Assembly: GCA_013076295.1 (NCBI GenBank)
Contig: RQOL01000772.1
Location: 4,860,375 to 4,924,374, forward strand
DNA from: Sanderia malayensis
Taxonomy: Eukaryota > Cnidaria > Scyphozoa > Semaeostomeae > Pelagiidae
DNA length: 64,000 nucleotides
Reading direction: 5' to 3'
A program made the translations under genes and the position numbers. Below are positions 1-11,600 of the stretch, in pieces. The notes under the pieces are model-generated. The model was given only the letters and a program-made list of their open reading frames with translations, searched no databases and was not told the DNA's origin. Position 1 is the first letter of the stretch. Each line of letters opens with the position of its first letter.

Positions 1-99
1 TTTTGAAATTCTTGTGCTGCTAGTCTGTAGCAACGATCCTTTTGATGTTAGTCCGTCGTAACATCATCACAACCCAATATAAATAAAAATAATGATAAC

Positions 100-336
100 A
101 ATGAATGCCTGCAAGCAGAACCGAAAAGCTGTGCGGAAGTAGGCCTTAAAAACTATTGTATCATCATTTGCACCATCATCATGTTTTATTGTTTTTTTGA
201 AAGTAATCCCGGTCCAGAAAATCCTGACTTCAGATTTCAACTTGTTGATGTGCATTTAATCAAATGCTAGATGCTTTAGTCCTGGTTACATCACAGCAGC
301 ACTCATTTTAACAATGTTAACAGCTAGTTTTAAATA
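100..336. repeat. Dispersed repeat, inverted copy at 20.0-20.6 kb
   Basis: This stretch recurs in inverted orientation at 20010-20620. Bases 100-260 pair with 20454-20620, and 262-336 pair with about 20010-20095, at roughly 90% identity by eye. The left copy is contiguous, while the right copy has about 357 extra bases (20096-20453). No protein or known family was recognised. The two copies bracket the EMG1 and coiled-coil genes. Confidence 0.75.
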
Positions 337-760
337 CGATCGTGTGAACCTAAGTTATGGAAGAAAATAATTTAGTTGTTTATGCAAACAAAGATTTTAA
401 AAATCAATCGCACTTTCGCTTCGCTTTCGTGCGTGGTGTGGTGGGTTGGGCATTGAACACGCCAAATAGCATTTGTTCTGATTGTTATATTGTTTCATTT
501 AACAAATCGGTGCTGACTTATTGTTTTGTTTCAACAAATCAGCAACAGTAAGTTGTAGGTCATTTGTATTTTCTTACGCAAGAGACTTTTGTTAAAGGGC
601 CAATCAAGAAGCTGTAATAAAGCATTGGTTCACTGAGCACCATCCGGTTGAAGGGCATTTCAAAGATTTACATTCTGTGCCAGAACGCAAATCAATTACA
701 TGTTATGAAAACGCACAGGAGAAATGTTCTGAATGAATTGTGAATTATGCCCCTCCATTG

Positions 761-801
761 GCAAGTACCGTTATATTTTAGGTAAATATAACGGTACTTG
801 C
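761..801. repeat. Perfect 18-bp hairpin
   Basis: GCAAGTACCGTTATATTT is followed after a 5-base loop by its exact reverse complement, giving an 18-bp perfect stem. Part of the arm motif (GCCGTTATATTTTGGC) recurs just downstream. It may be a miniature inverted-repeat element or an extruding hairpin; its function is unknown. Confidence 0.8.
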
Positions 802-1143
802 CGTTATATTTTGGCATATTTTTGGGCAAAAAATGGCTCCACGTTTACGAATGCCCCCTCCATCATTTCAGTCCTTTATGTTTGAGAGGCAGCACTCTGA
901 GGCCAATCTCATTTATGCTTGCATTTATATAGAAAATGTTCAAGCAGTCCTTTTGTTAAACATTTTCTGTTGTTTTTTTTCCAGCAAATAAACTATAAAT
1001 ATAAAGAAAACCTTTTCTCTTCTTCGGGCATTTTTAATTGCATGCGTGACCTCAACAACAAAATGAAAACAAAACCTGCCTTTCTTTCTTGCACAACAGC
1101 GAATATGTTATTGGCAATGACAGGAGGAATTAAAGTGAGCAAG

Positions 1144-1167
1144 TTGAGCACCTCGCGAGGTGCTCAA
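1144..1167. repeat. 24-bp perfect palindrome
   Basis: The half-site TTGAGCACCTCG is directly followed by its reverse complement, with no loop, making a 24-bp perfect dyad centred on CGCG. It is far longer than expected by chance in AT-rich sequence. It is not part of any gene recognised here. Confidence 0.85.
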
Positions 1168-2293
1168 AGCTGCGGGGTGTTGCTCAGGCCAGAGATGACC
1201 ATCTACAGTTCTGAGCAAGAGAACCCTGGGGCGATAATTGGGATAATCCCCGAAAATATGCAAGTTTTCTTGACTTGAGCATGACTGTACATGGGCCCTA
1301 AGTCTACCTGCGCTATAAAATATAACATATTTTGGCCACCGCAGAGGTGCTTCCTGTGATCACATGCAAAAGAACAAAACCAAACAAAAACACGAGAGAG
1401 TTACAATTTGACAAAACGGTTGATTTGAAAATAAAGCAATCACTGAAAAAGTTCAGAAAGAATTGAGTCATAATTTGTTTCCAATTTTTGCAAAGAGCAT
1501 GTCCTAACCTTGTTTGGCTTCTTTATCTAATCCCCTAACATTTAAAATACTTGGTTGTGTTGTCTTTTTATTAAGTTTCGTTACATCACAAATGCGCATG
1601 TCTAATAATTTGAGGAATGATTTGCGAGAATTCTCGTCGTCGTTTGCTTCGTTTCTTAAACTCATAACACTCGCGTGGCTCGGAAAACAGCCTCACAATC
1701 ATATTTTGCCGATGATGTCATAATTGTACATAAATCCTCCACGTACTAGTGCCGACCCTCCAAGAGATATCTAGGCCTAACAATTCGTGCCATTACAAAT
1801 TGCATTAAAGTTTGTAAATTGTAATAATATTGTAAAAACAACCATGAACTTTCAGTATAATGAATACAACATAATGTTTTAAAGATTAGAATGTTTCTTT
1901 GAGGTTTTTAATTGAAAGTATCAATGTACTTTGACTTCAAAATGTGAAGTTCTAGCTGCGGAGTTTTGTCCGCCATTTTGCTGGAGGGTGGCTGGCTAGA
2001 AATTTTTGCTTCACCCGCTATACAGAGGGAGTATCGGCCGTTAGCACTCTAGATTATCTTATATCCTATCTCTATGGTTAAACCATAGAATTGGTTAAAC
2101 CATATTTTACATGGCCTAAGTTGTGGTTGAACGTGATTGGTCAAAAAGAACAATAACCATTGCTTAAAAGCCAAATGCTGCAATCTGATTGAGCCGACAA
2201 AAATTTGTCGGGACGGGAGAGGAGATTTTTGGACAGTCTACGTGGTGAACACAAAAGAGAAAGGGGGGAGGGAAAAATCAAATAAATATTCAT

Positions 2294-2642
2294 CAGGGTT
2301 GCCATATTGGCCTTTTTAAGGCCAAATTGCTCGATTTTGGCCTCTTTTCATGTTGATTTGCCTGAAAAAATAGCATTTGGCCTGACACTAAAATTTGGCC
2401 TTTTTTGGCCTGTTTTCTCGATTATCTTGAAATTCTTAACTTTCGAATTTTTCCTTGTTTATCGCTTATAATAGTTCAGTTATTTTCGGCTCTCGGGGTT
2501 CAAGTGCTTTCCTAAATATACATCTACGCATGCGCACAGCGACATTTTATGACGTCAATTTAGTTTGGCCTCTTTTTGACCATTTTGGCCTCTTTTTGAA
2601 GCTGGTTTGGCCTGCTCCTTCCGAGACAATCTGGCAACCCTG
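2294..2642. mobile_element. hAT-type MITE just upstream of the EMG1 start codon
   Basis: The 349-bp element begins CAGGGTTGCCA and ends with its exact complement TGGCAACCCTG. It is flanked by perfect 8-bp direct repeats ATATTCAT (2286-2293 and 2643-2650). An 8-bp duplication with CAGGG-type ends is the hAT signature. It encodes no transposase. Its interior is built from iterations of a TTTTTGGCCT-like motif. The right duplication ends one base before the ATG of EMG1, so the element sits in or next to the 5' leader. A relative with the same termini is at 37842-38454. Confidence 0.88.
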
Positions 2643-2651
2643 ATATTCATC

Positions 2652-5600
2652 ATGGCGGAACAAGACGATGAAGGAGCGCCTGCTTCAAAAATCCCACGAG
2701 TTTTAAAAGAAAAAAAAGACACAAAAAGGTTGATTGTTATCCTAGAAAATGCATCTTTAGAAACAGTAAAGGTATGTTTAATTCATTAAGGTAGTATTCG
2801 TGATGTAGGCCTTTTATAACAACACTTGCGATTTTAAAAGGCTGATAACTACCTAACTGATGATGATGTTATCTATTCGCATCATAATAATGCTTTGTCC
2901 AAGCTTATTTTTTCAGCTATATTATTTGAATAAATGCTTTTCATGAGAAATATTACAATATTGATCAAGTTAATATTGACAGTTAGTGCACTGTACTGAC
3001 CAGAGTTGATTGAACCATGGCGACACTTTTATGGAGTCACATCGTGGACAAAAGTCGATACTCCTTCTTCATGTCGTTTTCGTGAGTCGTGTCGTGATTC
3101 TTCGTGAGTCATGTCGTATTCCCTCATGAATGATGTCGTGATTCTTCGTGAGTCATGTCGTAATTTGCTGCCACCTTAACGACTCGACTCACGAAGATTT
3201 TTAATGACCGTGTCATGTCTCACCAATCACTTGCATCAGATAGATCGTGATCAGTCAGAATCAATACTGATTCTCTACAACTGCAACAACATGATCCATC
3301 ATTACAATCACATCAGCAGCACGTGCGTGTTTTAAAAAATGGACGACAAGGATAAGAACAACAAGGATCGAGTGGCTTCCATTCTGAGAAATGCTCTTAG
3401 AGAGTTGGAGGGCATCAACTCTAGTGGAAATCAACCTCGTCTACCACCTCCACCTCTTTCAACTGGCCTTCCACGACCAACTTTGGGTAGAAATGCTGCT
3501 TCTCAAGATTTTAGGTAGGCTACCTAGCTAGCTTATTTTTTATGCCAAGCTGCCTGTTTTTAAAATGGATAGGTACCGTGAAATGCCTTCCCGCAGTTTA
3601 CAATAACCTTCCAAACTTGCTGTTTTACATTTTTGTTTTATATTGTTTTGTTCACAATTTTTTAGGAATGCATTTCCAAGTTTGGCTGCAGGAGGAAAAA
3701 GGCCCCTTCCAACCAAAAGAACAAAAAAAATGTTTTCTACTCCTAAAACATTTTTCCAACCAAAGGAGACATGGACAAAAGATTTTTGCTTGCTGCCAAA
3801 CCCAACAGATGATAAAGTTCCATCATTCCTTGAGCTGAACAACTGATGAACTTGGCTGGGTTAGGGAGGAAAAGAATTACATTTGAGGACAAAAATGGGA
3901 ATCATGACAAAGTAACTGAGATGCTTGAAAGTGTATATCCAAAATTGAAGACACAAAATGGTGCTTATGAATTGCTGAGGGCAGAAAGAGGTGGTAAAGG
4001 CTGCCCATTGTTGGTCATGCCACATTCATCAACAGGTTATAGCATTGAATACATCAGAGACAATGTTTCTGCAAACACTTTGATCTATATTCGACCAATT
4101 CAGAGCAAGTTGTGTATGTCCAAGGTGACTAATGAATCTCAACTGAATAGCAAGTGCCAGTTTTGTGAAAAAGAAATATCTATTTCTAGAATAAGGGCAC
4201 ATGTTGCTATATGCAATAAAGAAACAAGTCAGCCTTCACAATCTTCAAGCGCGAGTAATGATGTTGAGCTCATTGATGATGAAAGTGAGATACATTTTGC
4301 CACTTCAACATCCACTGTACCTAGCAAAGATAATGACACCAAAGAAAATGTAGAATGGAGTTCACAACTAAGCAAACTTTTTCCGGATCTTGAAAGCAAA
4401 GATATAGATGATGCAATTTTGAGTGTTGATACCATTGATGAGGCAGCCAATTGTTTAATGGACAAAACAGACCCTAGTGACACAGTCAGTATGTTTGGTA
4501 AAAGAAGAAAGATCTTCAATTTACCTCAGAGTCTCAATGTATTCTTGACTGATTTTGCAAAGTCAGCTCGCAAAGAGGGATATGATGAGCTTGTTGTTGA
4601 CAGGGAAGCAGTTTGGTCATGCACCTTAAAATATTACAAGAGAAAGCTTAAAGATTGCTCTGCTCTTGCAAAAGCCCTTGAGGTAGTGTTTAAGAATGAA
4701 GATGGCATCGACGGAGGTGCAATGCGTTCTGAATACTTTCATTTGGTAATGGGTGAAGTTTCAAAACATCTTTTTGAAGGTGATTCTTCAAATCTCATTC
4801 CAGTGAAGGATTCAACAAAATTTATTTTGTTTCGACTTGCTGGCATGATGATGGTACATCTGATTATCCAGGAAGGACCCTTGGATTCTTTACCTGCACT
4901 AGCACCAACAATAATTGAGTGTATTTTAGGAAGAGATGCAGATGAAGTGTCTTTGAGCTTATCAAAACATCAAATTCCTTTGAATGCTGCAACGGAGCAC
5001 ACTCACAATTTCATTGAAAGATTGGACACAGCAAAGACAGAGGAAGCTATCAGACAAGTTCTTTTTGAGGATGATAATCAGGAGGTGTATTGGCAGATAA
5101 TTAATAACTGTCATTGGCCAAAGGCCCAAGTTGTGGATCTCAGTAACAAATCAATGTTGGTTCAGGAAATTATATATAATGAGACTGTTGCTAGTCGAAG
5201 AGATGAGATAAAGGAGCTGTCAGAAGGTTTGGAAATTTTGGGGTTTTTGGACTATGCCAAACAGCATCCGAAATACCTCAAAGAGTTGTTCTCCAGTGAC
5301 AACGAAAGAAAGCCATTTGAGCTTGCAGATTTTGAGAAAGCAATTTTTAGTTCTGCAAACACATTTGCAGAAAAGCAAGCACTAGATTGGCTGTTTGAAT
5401 ACTTGAAAATATCTTCTTCTGGTGATTTCTATGGTGGTTCAAGGCTCACAGCACTGTTGATGTTTTGCACAGGCTCAACATGCCCTCCAAGACTTGGTTT
5501 TATTCAAAAGATTCAAATCAAATTTTTGCAGGATGATGATGAAAAGGAATTGCCCACATCTTCTGGTTGTCTTAGAATTTTGCATCTTCCCACAGTGCAT

Positions 5601-8600
5601 TCAAGCAAACAAAAATTCTTTGCAGCAATGGACATTGCATTGAAATATGGGGCCTTGGGATTTCCAAACCCATGAGATAGCCATAAGATATCAAAATTTT
5701 CCAGAGACTAATAAATGGAGCATTAAACATTTAATGAACAGTACACAAATCGCATTTTTAAGTATCTAAACAAGCATGCATACAAGAAAACTTATTTTTG
5801 AGTTAGTTACATTTTTAACATTTTAACATTGTCAGAATTTTAACAACTTTGTCAGAATGATTGTTTTGTTCTCGTTACTTTTTGTGATTTTCTTCTGCCG
5901 ACTTCATCAAAGTTTCAGCTTAAATATTATTTCTATTTGATGTTTGTTTTTATTCAGTTTGTTTGCTGTATTTGAGATCGCACAAAGCTGCGTGTGTGCA
6001 AATAAACATCGATGCCGTACGGATCACCAGACTCATCCAAAGGATGTATCTCCTCGACAAGGTACGGAGTCAAGTTATCCCATTCATAGTTTAATACTGG
6101 AACGACTACAGCATCATCAGACAAGTCCACTTGGCTATATCGTTTAGAAGGTAACGGACCTTCCCAATCGATTCCATAAAGGCTCCAGTCTTTGTTGTCC
6201 TCAGATGTTTCCTGTTGTGGAAGATCAAAGGCATGGCATCCTTGCAGCCAGAGTTGTGCAGGAGTCATATTTGAAGCACTTCGTATGGGGTGATTATCGT
6301 ACCCCTCTTGAAAGAGTTGGAGATGTCTATTTATTCGTGGAACATAAACATACTCCAGGCAAAAAAGATCAATATTATCATCAACAACGAGGAGAGCGTT
6401 GTCTTCAAGATAAGAAAAAATGTAATAAAATAGAAATAGGCAGCCATGAAAAAGGTCACGCCAGAACCTTTCTATTCTCTGGTTGTGGCAGCTCTTTCCA
6501 GATATGAAGCTCCCCCTGGATGGTCCCCGCAATGGATGCTCAAACATGTACCGTGCCACGTTCACATTTTCTACTCCCTGGTCACCCCGAACTCTGGACG
6601 GCAAACCAAATTTGTTGACAGCTTCGAGGAACAGCTGCAGCACTGTATCGGCTCTGTTGTTTGTGGAGCATCTTAAAAACATGATCCTACGCGAATAGCC
6701 ATCTACACAGCCATGGATCACAAATCTCCATCTTATCAATTTGTGATTGCCATCAAGATGCCAAAGTGCAAGGCTTCCAGGAACAAAGTAACGTCGCCTA
6801 TTGACGGTGTTAATTTGCATTCGCCTTAACAGTAAACCTTCCGGATCAACTCGCCACATGGAGTCCCTAATTCTTCTCCATTGAACATTGTAGCCCTTGC
6901 CCTTCATGAAACCATTCATCCTTCGAATGCCACAATTTGGAAAATCTACGAGAACATTACTAACAACATGATCAAGGGCTTCATCACAAATATCTGCATA
7001 TTGTTTCACTTGATTTTCTAGGCCAAACTTTGTCACCCTTCTCTTTATTGTTTTTGTGCTGACGCTGAAAATATTTGAAATTTTTGCAAGAGAAAAACCG
7101 TATTGAAGATACAGTTCCAATGTATCTTTGGGTATATTTAACTGCGGTCTGCCCATTTTAGTACCCACAACACTGTAACCTGTGTCTTGATTTTCAACTT
7201 CCTTTTGCAAATCTTCTTCCAAAAGATCGTAAGCAACAAGCAACACATTAACAAATTCATCATTCACAAAAAAGTCACTGTCCTTGAAGCTGTTACATTG
7301 TATGCAGAGTTCAATGCTCTGCTGTAACTTGTATAGTGAGTAATCTAAAATGTTTGCATCAAGGTTTTGCTCAAGATTTCTTAATACTTGCTGCAAATTG
7401 GAAACAAGAAATGATTTAATGTTTTCTTGGTTGCTCTGAGAAGGTGACGCCATCTTTATTAATACTGAGATTGTAATCAAAGGGATGATCTAAATGATCT
7501 GATTTGAATTATATGATACATGATCACTACATGCAGTGATCGGTGAGACATGACACGGTCATTAAAAATCTTCGTGAGTCGAGTCGTTAAGGTGGCAGCA
7601 AATTACGACATGACTCACGAAGAATCACGACATCATTCATGAGGGAATACGACATGACTCACGAAGAATCACGACACGACTCACGAAAAACGACATGAAG
7701 AAGGAGTATCGACTTTTGTCCACGATGTGACTCCATACACTTGCGGCGTGGTGGTCGTGCTCGTGGTGTGGCTCAAAAATTTAGGTTCCAATAGATGTAG
7801 CTATTTAGATCACAGAACCCCATTCCCCATAAGGGAAAATGGTAAGAGTGCCTTTGTAATAAATGCATTTTATTGCATGGTTTTCAAGACAGCCAATAAA
7901 AGTAGCACTGCAAGATGCAGGGTTTATTTTAAGGATTTTTTATCATTGCACATATTTTGCAAATTTTGATGATATGGGCGTTGTCTTTCAAACTTTTCAT
8001 GACCACGCCCTTCTACTAACATAGGGTAAGGTGTGGTTTTTTCTTGTTGGAATTAGGTTTATTCAATTGACCTACCAGGTGCTATTTCTCGTCATTGTAC
8101 AGTTTTTGAATAACAGACAGGGCAATTTTATCGAATTTCATGTCATACTTTGTTCAAATCTCGACTTGGTAACTGTTTGATATGTGGTTGTAGCCTACTT
8201 TTAAATTGACAAACTCAAATCAATTGTTGAAAAAACAAACTCAGATCAATTTCTTCACCACTCCTATTGGAAGTAGTACGATTAGGTCGCCTTGATAACA
8301 GTTTTGGACAGAATCCTTGTCTGTAAGCGCCATTCTGCAGATTTTGAGAGGCTAGTATCTGCATACAGTCTCATGAAAACAAGTTCAAGAAACCGACTTC
8401 AGCGACGAACAATCATTAACAATTTCTACATAAATTTGAATATGCGAGTATATTGGGGCAATATGACCCACGACCAGCTGTTCACTACTTCATGACAGAT
8501 AGAAAACGCTGAACCCGAGATACCCCAAAAGCTGACAGGCAGTCTTGGTCTCGAAAAGTTTTTGAGAACCAAGATATTGAAAGAAAATGAAAATAAGCTG

Positions 8601-11600
8601 GTTCAGCGAAGCTTTTAAATTGTTTAGTATTGACTGTTTACTATTAGTTTGTTATTTGCATCGATAATTATGAGGGCGATATTTACTGAGAATATTTTCT
8701 TGAAATTTGTCTAAAATGGTTTTGTTAAAAAGTTATCACTACACAAATTTGATTTTATCACTGCACAATCATGATTTATCACTACACAAATTGGTTATCA
8801 CTGCACCTTAAAATAAACCCTGGATGAAGAAAGACAATGTTGATGGTTTAGTACATAAATATCAAATATATCTAATCACTGCAGTCAATTACAATTGATG
8901 ATAATCCATCATAATTGTTTAGGTCTTTCTAAATTTTATCAAGTCTGGTCTTTATTAAGTTGAGCCTAGTAAGAAAGGACCTTTCACATCTTACTTATGC
9001 CATAGGTATTGTTGCAGCAGGGACATCTAAACCCAAGGGGAGAGTGGGGCCATGGCCCCCAATTTTTGGCAAACTGTGCAAAAGTGCCATTTCAAAACCC
9101 AAAAGGAGTGGTCGTGTACTCGTTTTTGATATGACCCCTCACACCTTTTAGATGCTTCCTTTGTCCTGTGTTGCAGAAAATGGTATTCATTGCACACCAC
9201 AGAAAGCCATGCTATTAAGGCTATAATATCATGCTGTAAAAACCAGACTCTGTGACCCAATGACCATCAACAAGAATAAAAATGGGTATTTAAAAATTAT
9301 ACATGTTAAATTTGTAAAGTCAATTAAAATAAATGTAAATATTTTCAACGGGCCAATGGGAAAATTGCCATTACATGATGAAGGCAAAGTGCTTCATGCA
9401 TGTTACTTTTTTTCACAGCAACAAACCTAAGAATCACTACCATTAGGATGCTGATCAAGGTAGTTAGCAACTGCTTTGTACAACCAGATATTTGTCTTTT
9501 TTAAATTTGCTAGTTTAATGGTAGAATCAAGGACCTCTTTTGCTTTGCTTTCAACTTCTTTTAAGTCAACAAAGGTGGATTTCTGAGCAGCGTACAACCC
9601 TGTAACATGTCCACTTCTTAAAATGTCTGCATCGTCAATTTCCTTCGCATCTTTTGCATCGCACGAGTCAGGATTACTGCTGAAATAAACGCCAGCAAAT
9701 CCACGGAAAAATGACTTATGATCGCTTGTGTTATCGCCTCTTATTGCTTTATCACACGGCGATAGATACGTGTAAATATCATAGTCTGATCGCGACGGTG
9801 CATCGCTTTTACTAAAATATTTATCAATTATATCTTCTGCAATAAATTGTGGCGTTTCACTTTTATAATCACAAGAGAACAGGCAATCCTTGTTCATATC
9901 AGAGACTGGTAAAGCTGATTCATCAGTGACGTTTTTTCGAGCAAAATCAGCAGCGACAACCCACTTGCAAGGAACATTCTTACGTTTTGCTAGGACAAAT
10001 TGAACTGGTGACTTGCACAGGCCAGCAAAGTCATTGTATGCAAACAATTCGCCAATTCGGAATCCATTAATGGAATCGTTGTCCATCGTAGCATTATTAA
10101 ATGCCAACAGAGCAATCAAAACCACGATGGATTTTGATACAATCTTCAACATAGCTAATAATTCATTTATTTGTGATATAAACATAAATACTAGTGTTAG
10201 TGTTGTGCTAGTGAATAATTATTCACTCCAAATATGTTGATATCAATTGAATATTGTAAATGAGTTTGAGGTGAGACGTGAGTCAATCACACGGATCAAT
10301 GATTCTTTGTCTCACAACCAGTTGACTGGTGAACTTCATATCCTCTTAACTTCTTTTGAAAAGTCATTATTTGCTGGTATATATATATATATGAGTGGCT
10401 TCTCGGGTAAATATGTGCACTTGTTAGCAGATATCCAAATAACAATCAACCAGTTTGTTGTATTAATCAAATGTGCTGCACAATCTAGGTACATCTTAAT
10501 TTCTTGGATTGGGTGTATATCGAAATTCTACTCGAAATCAGATGCATTTTTTATAAGAAACTAAGGTGAAAAGTACTAAGGTCCGAAGTAGTAAAGTTTT
10601 TAATTGTCTGGGGATTTTAGCACCAAACGTTTTTTAAAAGTATCTTACATTGCGAAGCTCTAGCAACGGACTTTTTAATTTAGAAGAGCAGAAAAAAAAA
10701 CGCGAAATGATAAATTTATTTTGATTCGACTTTGCTGCGTCAATTTACGAAAACGTTGGATAGACAAATTTCGCAAGTTGCCGTGAAATGGTCGCTTTAG
10801 CTCCAGATTTTTTAACTTCTATTTTCTAGCAGTTTCTTGAGGTTAAGGGCAACTGGTATTATAGTTTCTTAATTTGTTTGCAATCCGACGGGTCGGTTGT
10901 TTCTTATAAAAAATTTCGCGTACCGTAAAAATATGCGTGTGAGCAACCATTTCATGCGGCCTTCCACTGTTTATCTGATGTATATACAGGGTGTGACAAA
11001 AGAGTAACCCCTATAGCTAAAAGAATGGTTAAACATTTGTTTTAACAGAAATAATACGAACATTTGTGCCATAAAATATTCAACGCAAAAGACATAGTAG
11101 GAAAATCTGCTATGACATTGTAGGCCAGAAAATTCACGGGGTTAGAAACTAAAATAACAAAAATTAGAAATAACAAAACAAAATTGAAGTCAAGGAAGGT
11201 GCTCAAAGTGTACTTTTTACTCTTGAATGTGTTATTCCGATAATTTTATGTTCTGGTAATAAACCCTATTTGCCAGCATGAACCAATACCACAGCAGCGA
11301 TGTTTGTCAGGCAAAGAGATAAGTTTTAATACCCTCTAAATTTAACCCTTCTGACAATTCCGAGGTCTAACTAAATGCATATTCTCTTCTGATATTTCAG
11401 GCATATTGCTTTATTATCGACAATTTTGCAACTTGCAACTAGTATTGCTTTGCTAAAGTCATCAATTTTTTTAATCAATGCGATAACATTAGGTTTCACT
11501 ACTTGAAGTTTTTATTTTGCAACTGCTCAGAGGTGATAGACAGTGATGGCAAAAAGTTTCACACAAGATGTTCTTTTGCGTTTAACATTTTATGGTAGAA

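Larger units (their letters stand above)
337..2285. other. Region without a convincing gene
   Basis: Short open frames occur here but none shows a recognisable domain or splice-supported structure. Two strong palindromes are listed separately (761-801, 1144-1167). The segment around 1950-2060 is locally richer in GC, contains a GCCATTTTG motif, and may include the EMG1 promoter; this is inference only. Confidence 0.4.
3029..7736. mobile_element. IS3EU-like DNA transposon carrying a HECT E3 gene
   Basis: Inverted repeats of about 200 bp (3031-3230 and 7534-7736) start ATGGAGTCACATCGTGGAC and match almost perfectly, with one indel. The copy is flanked by ACACTT at 3023-3028 and 7737-7742, a likely 6-bp target duplication. 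The repeats contain three iterations of CGTGAGTCRTGTCG, plausible transposase-binding sites. Inside are two convergent genes: a HECT-domain protein (+) and an integrase-type transposase (-), with 278 bp between stop codons and a poly(A) signal for each. The near-identity of the arms argues for recent insertion. The IS3EU label is from recalled family features; the DDE integrase and ends are seen directly. It sits in intron 1 of EMG1. Confidence 0.85.

Noticed and set aside
919..1278. 119-residue plus-strand frame upstream of EMG1
   Set aside because: No domain, mixed low-complexity start, contains a palindrome, and no splice or promoter support.
3830..3850. Programmed -1 frameshift in the HECT gene
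   Set aside because: No slippery heptamer or clear downstream pseudoknot; a stop-start overlap or indel is simpler.
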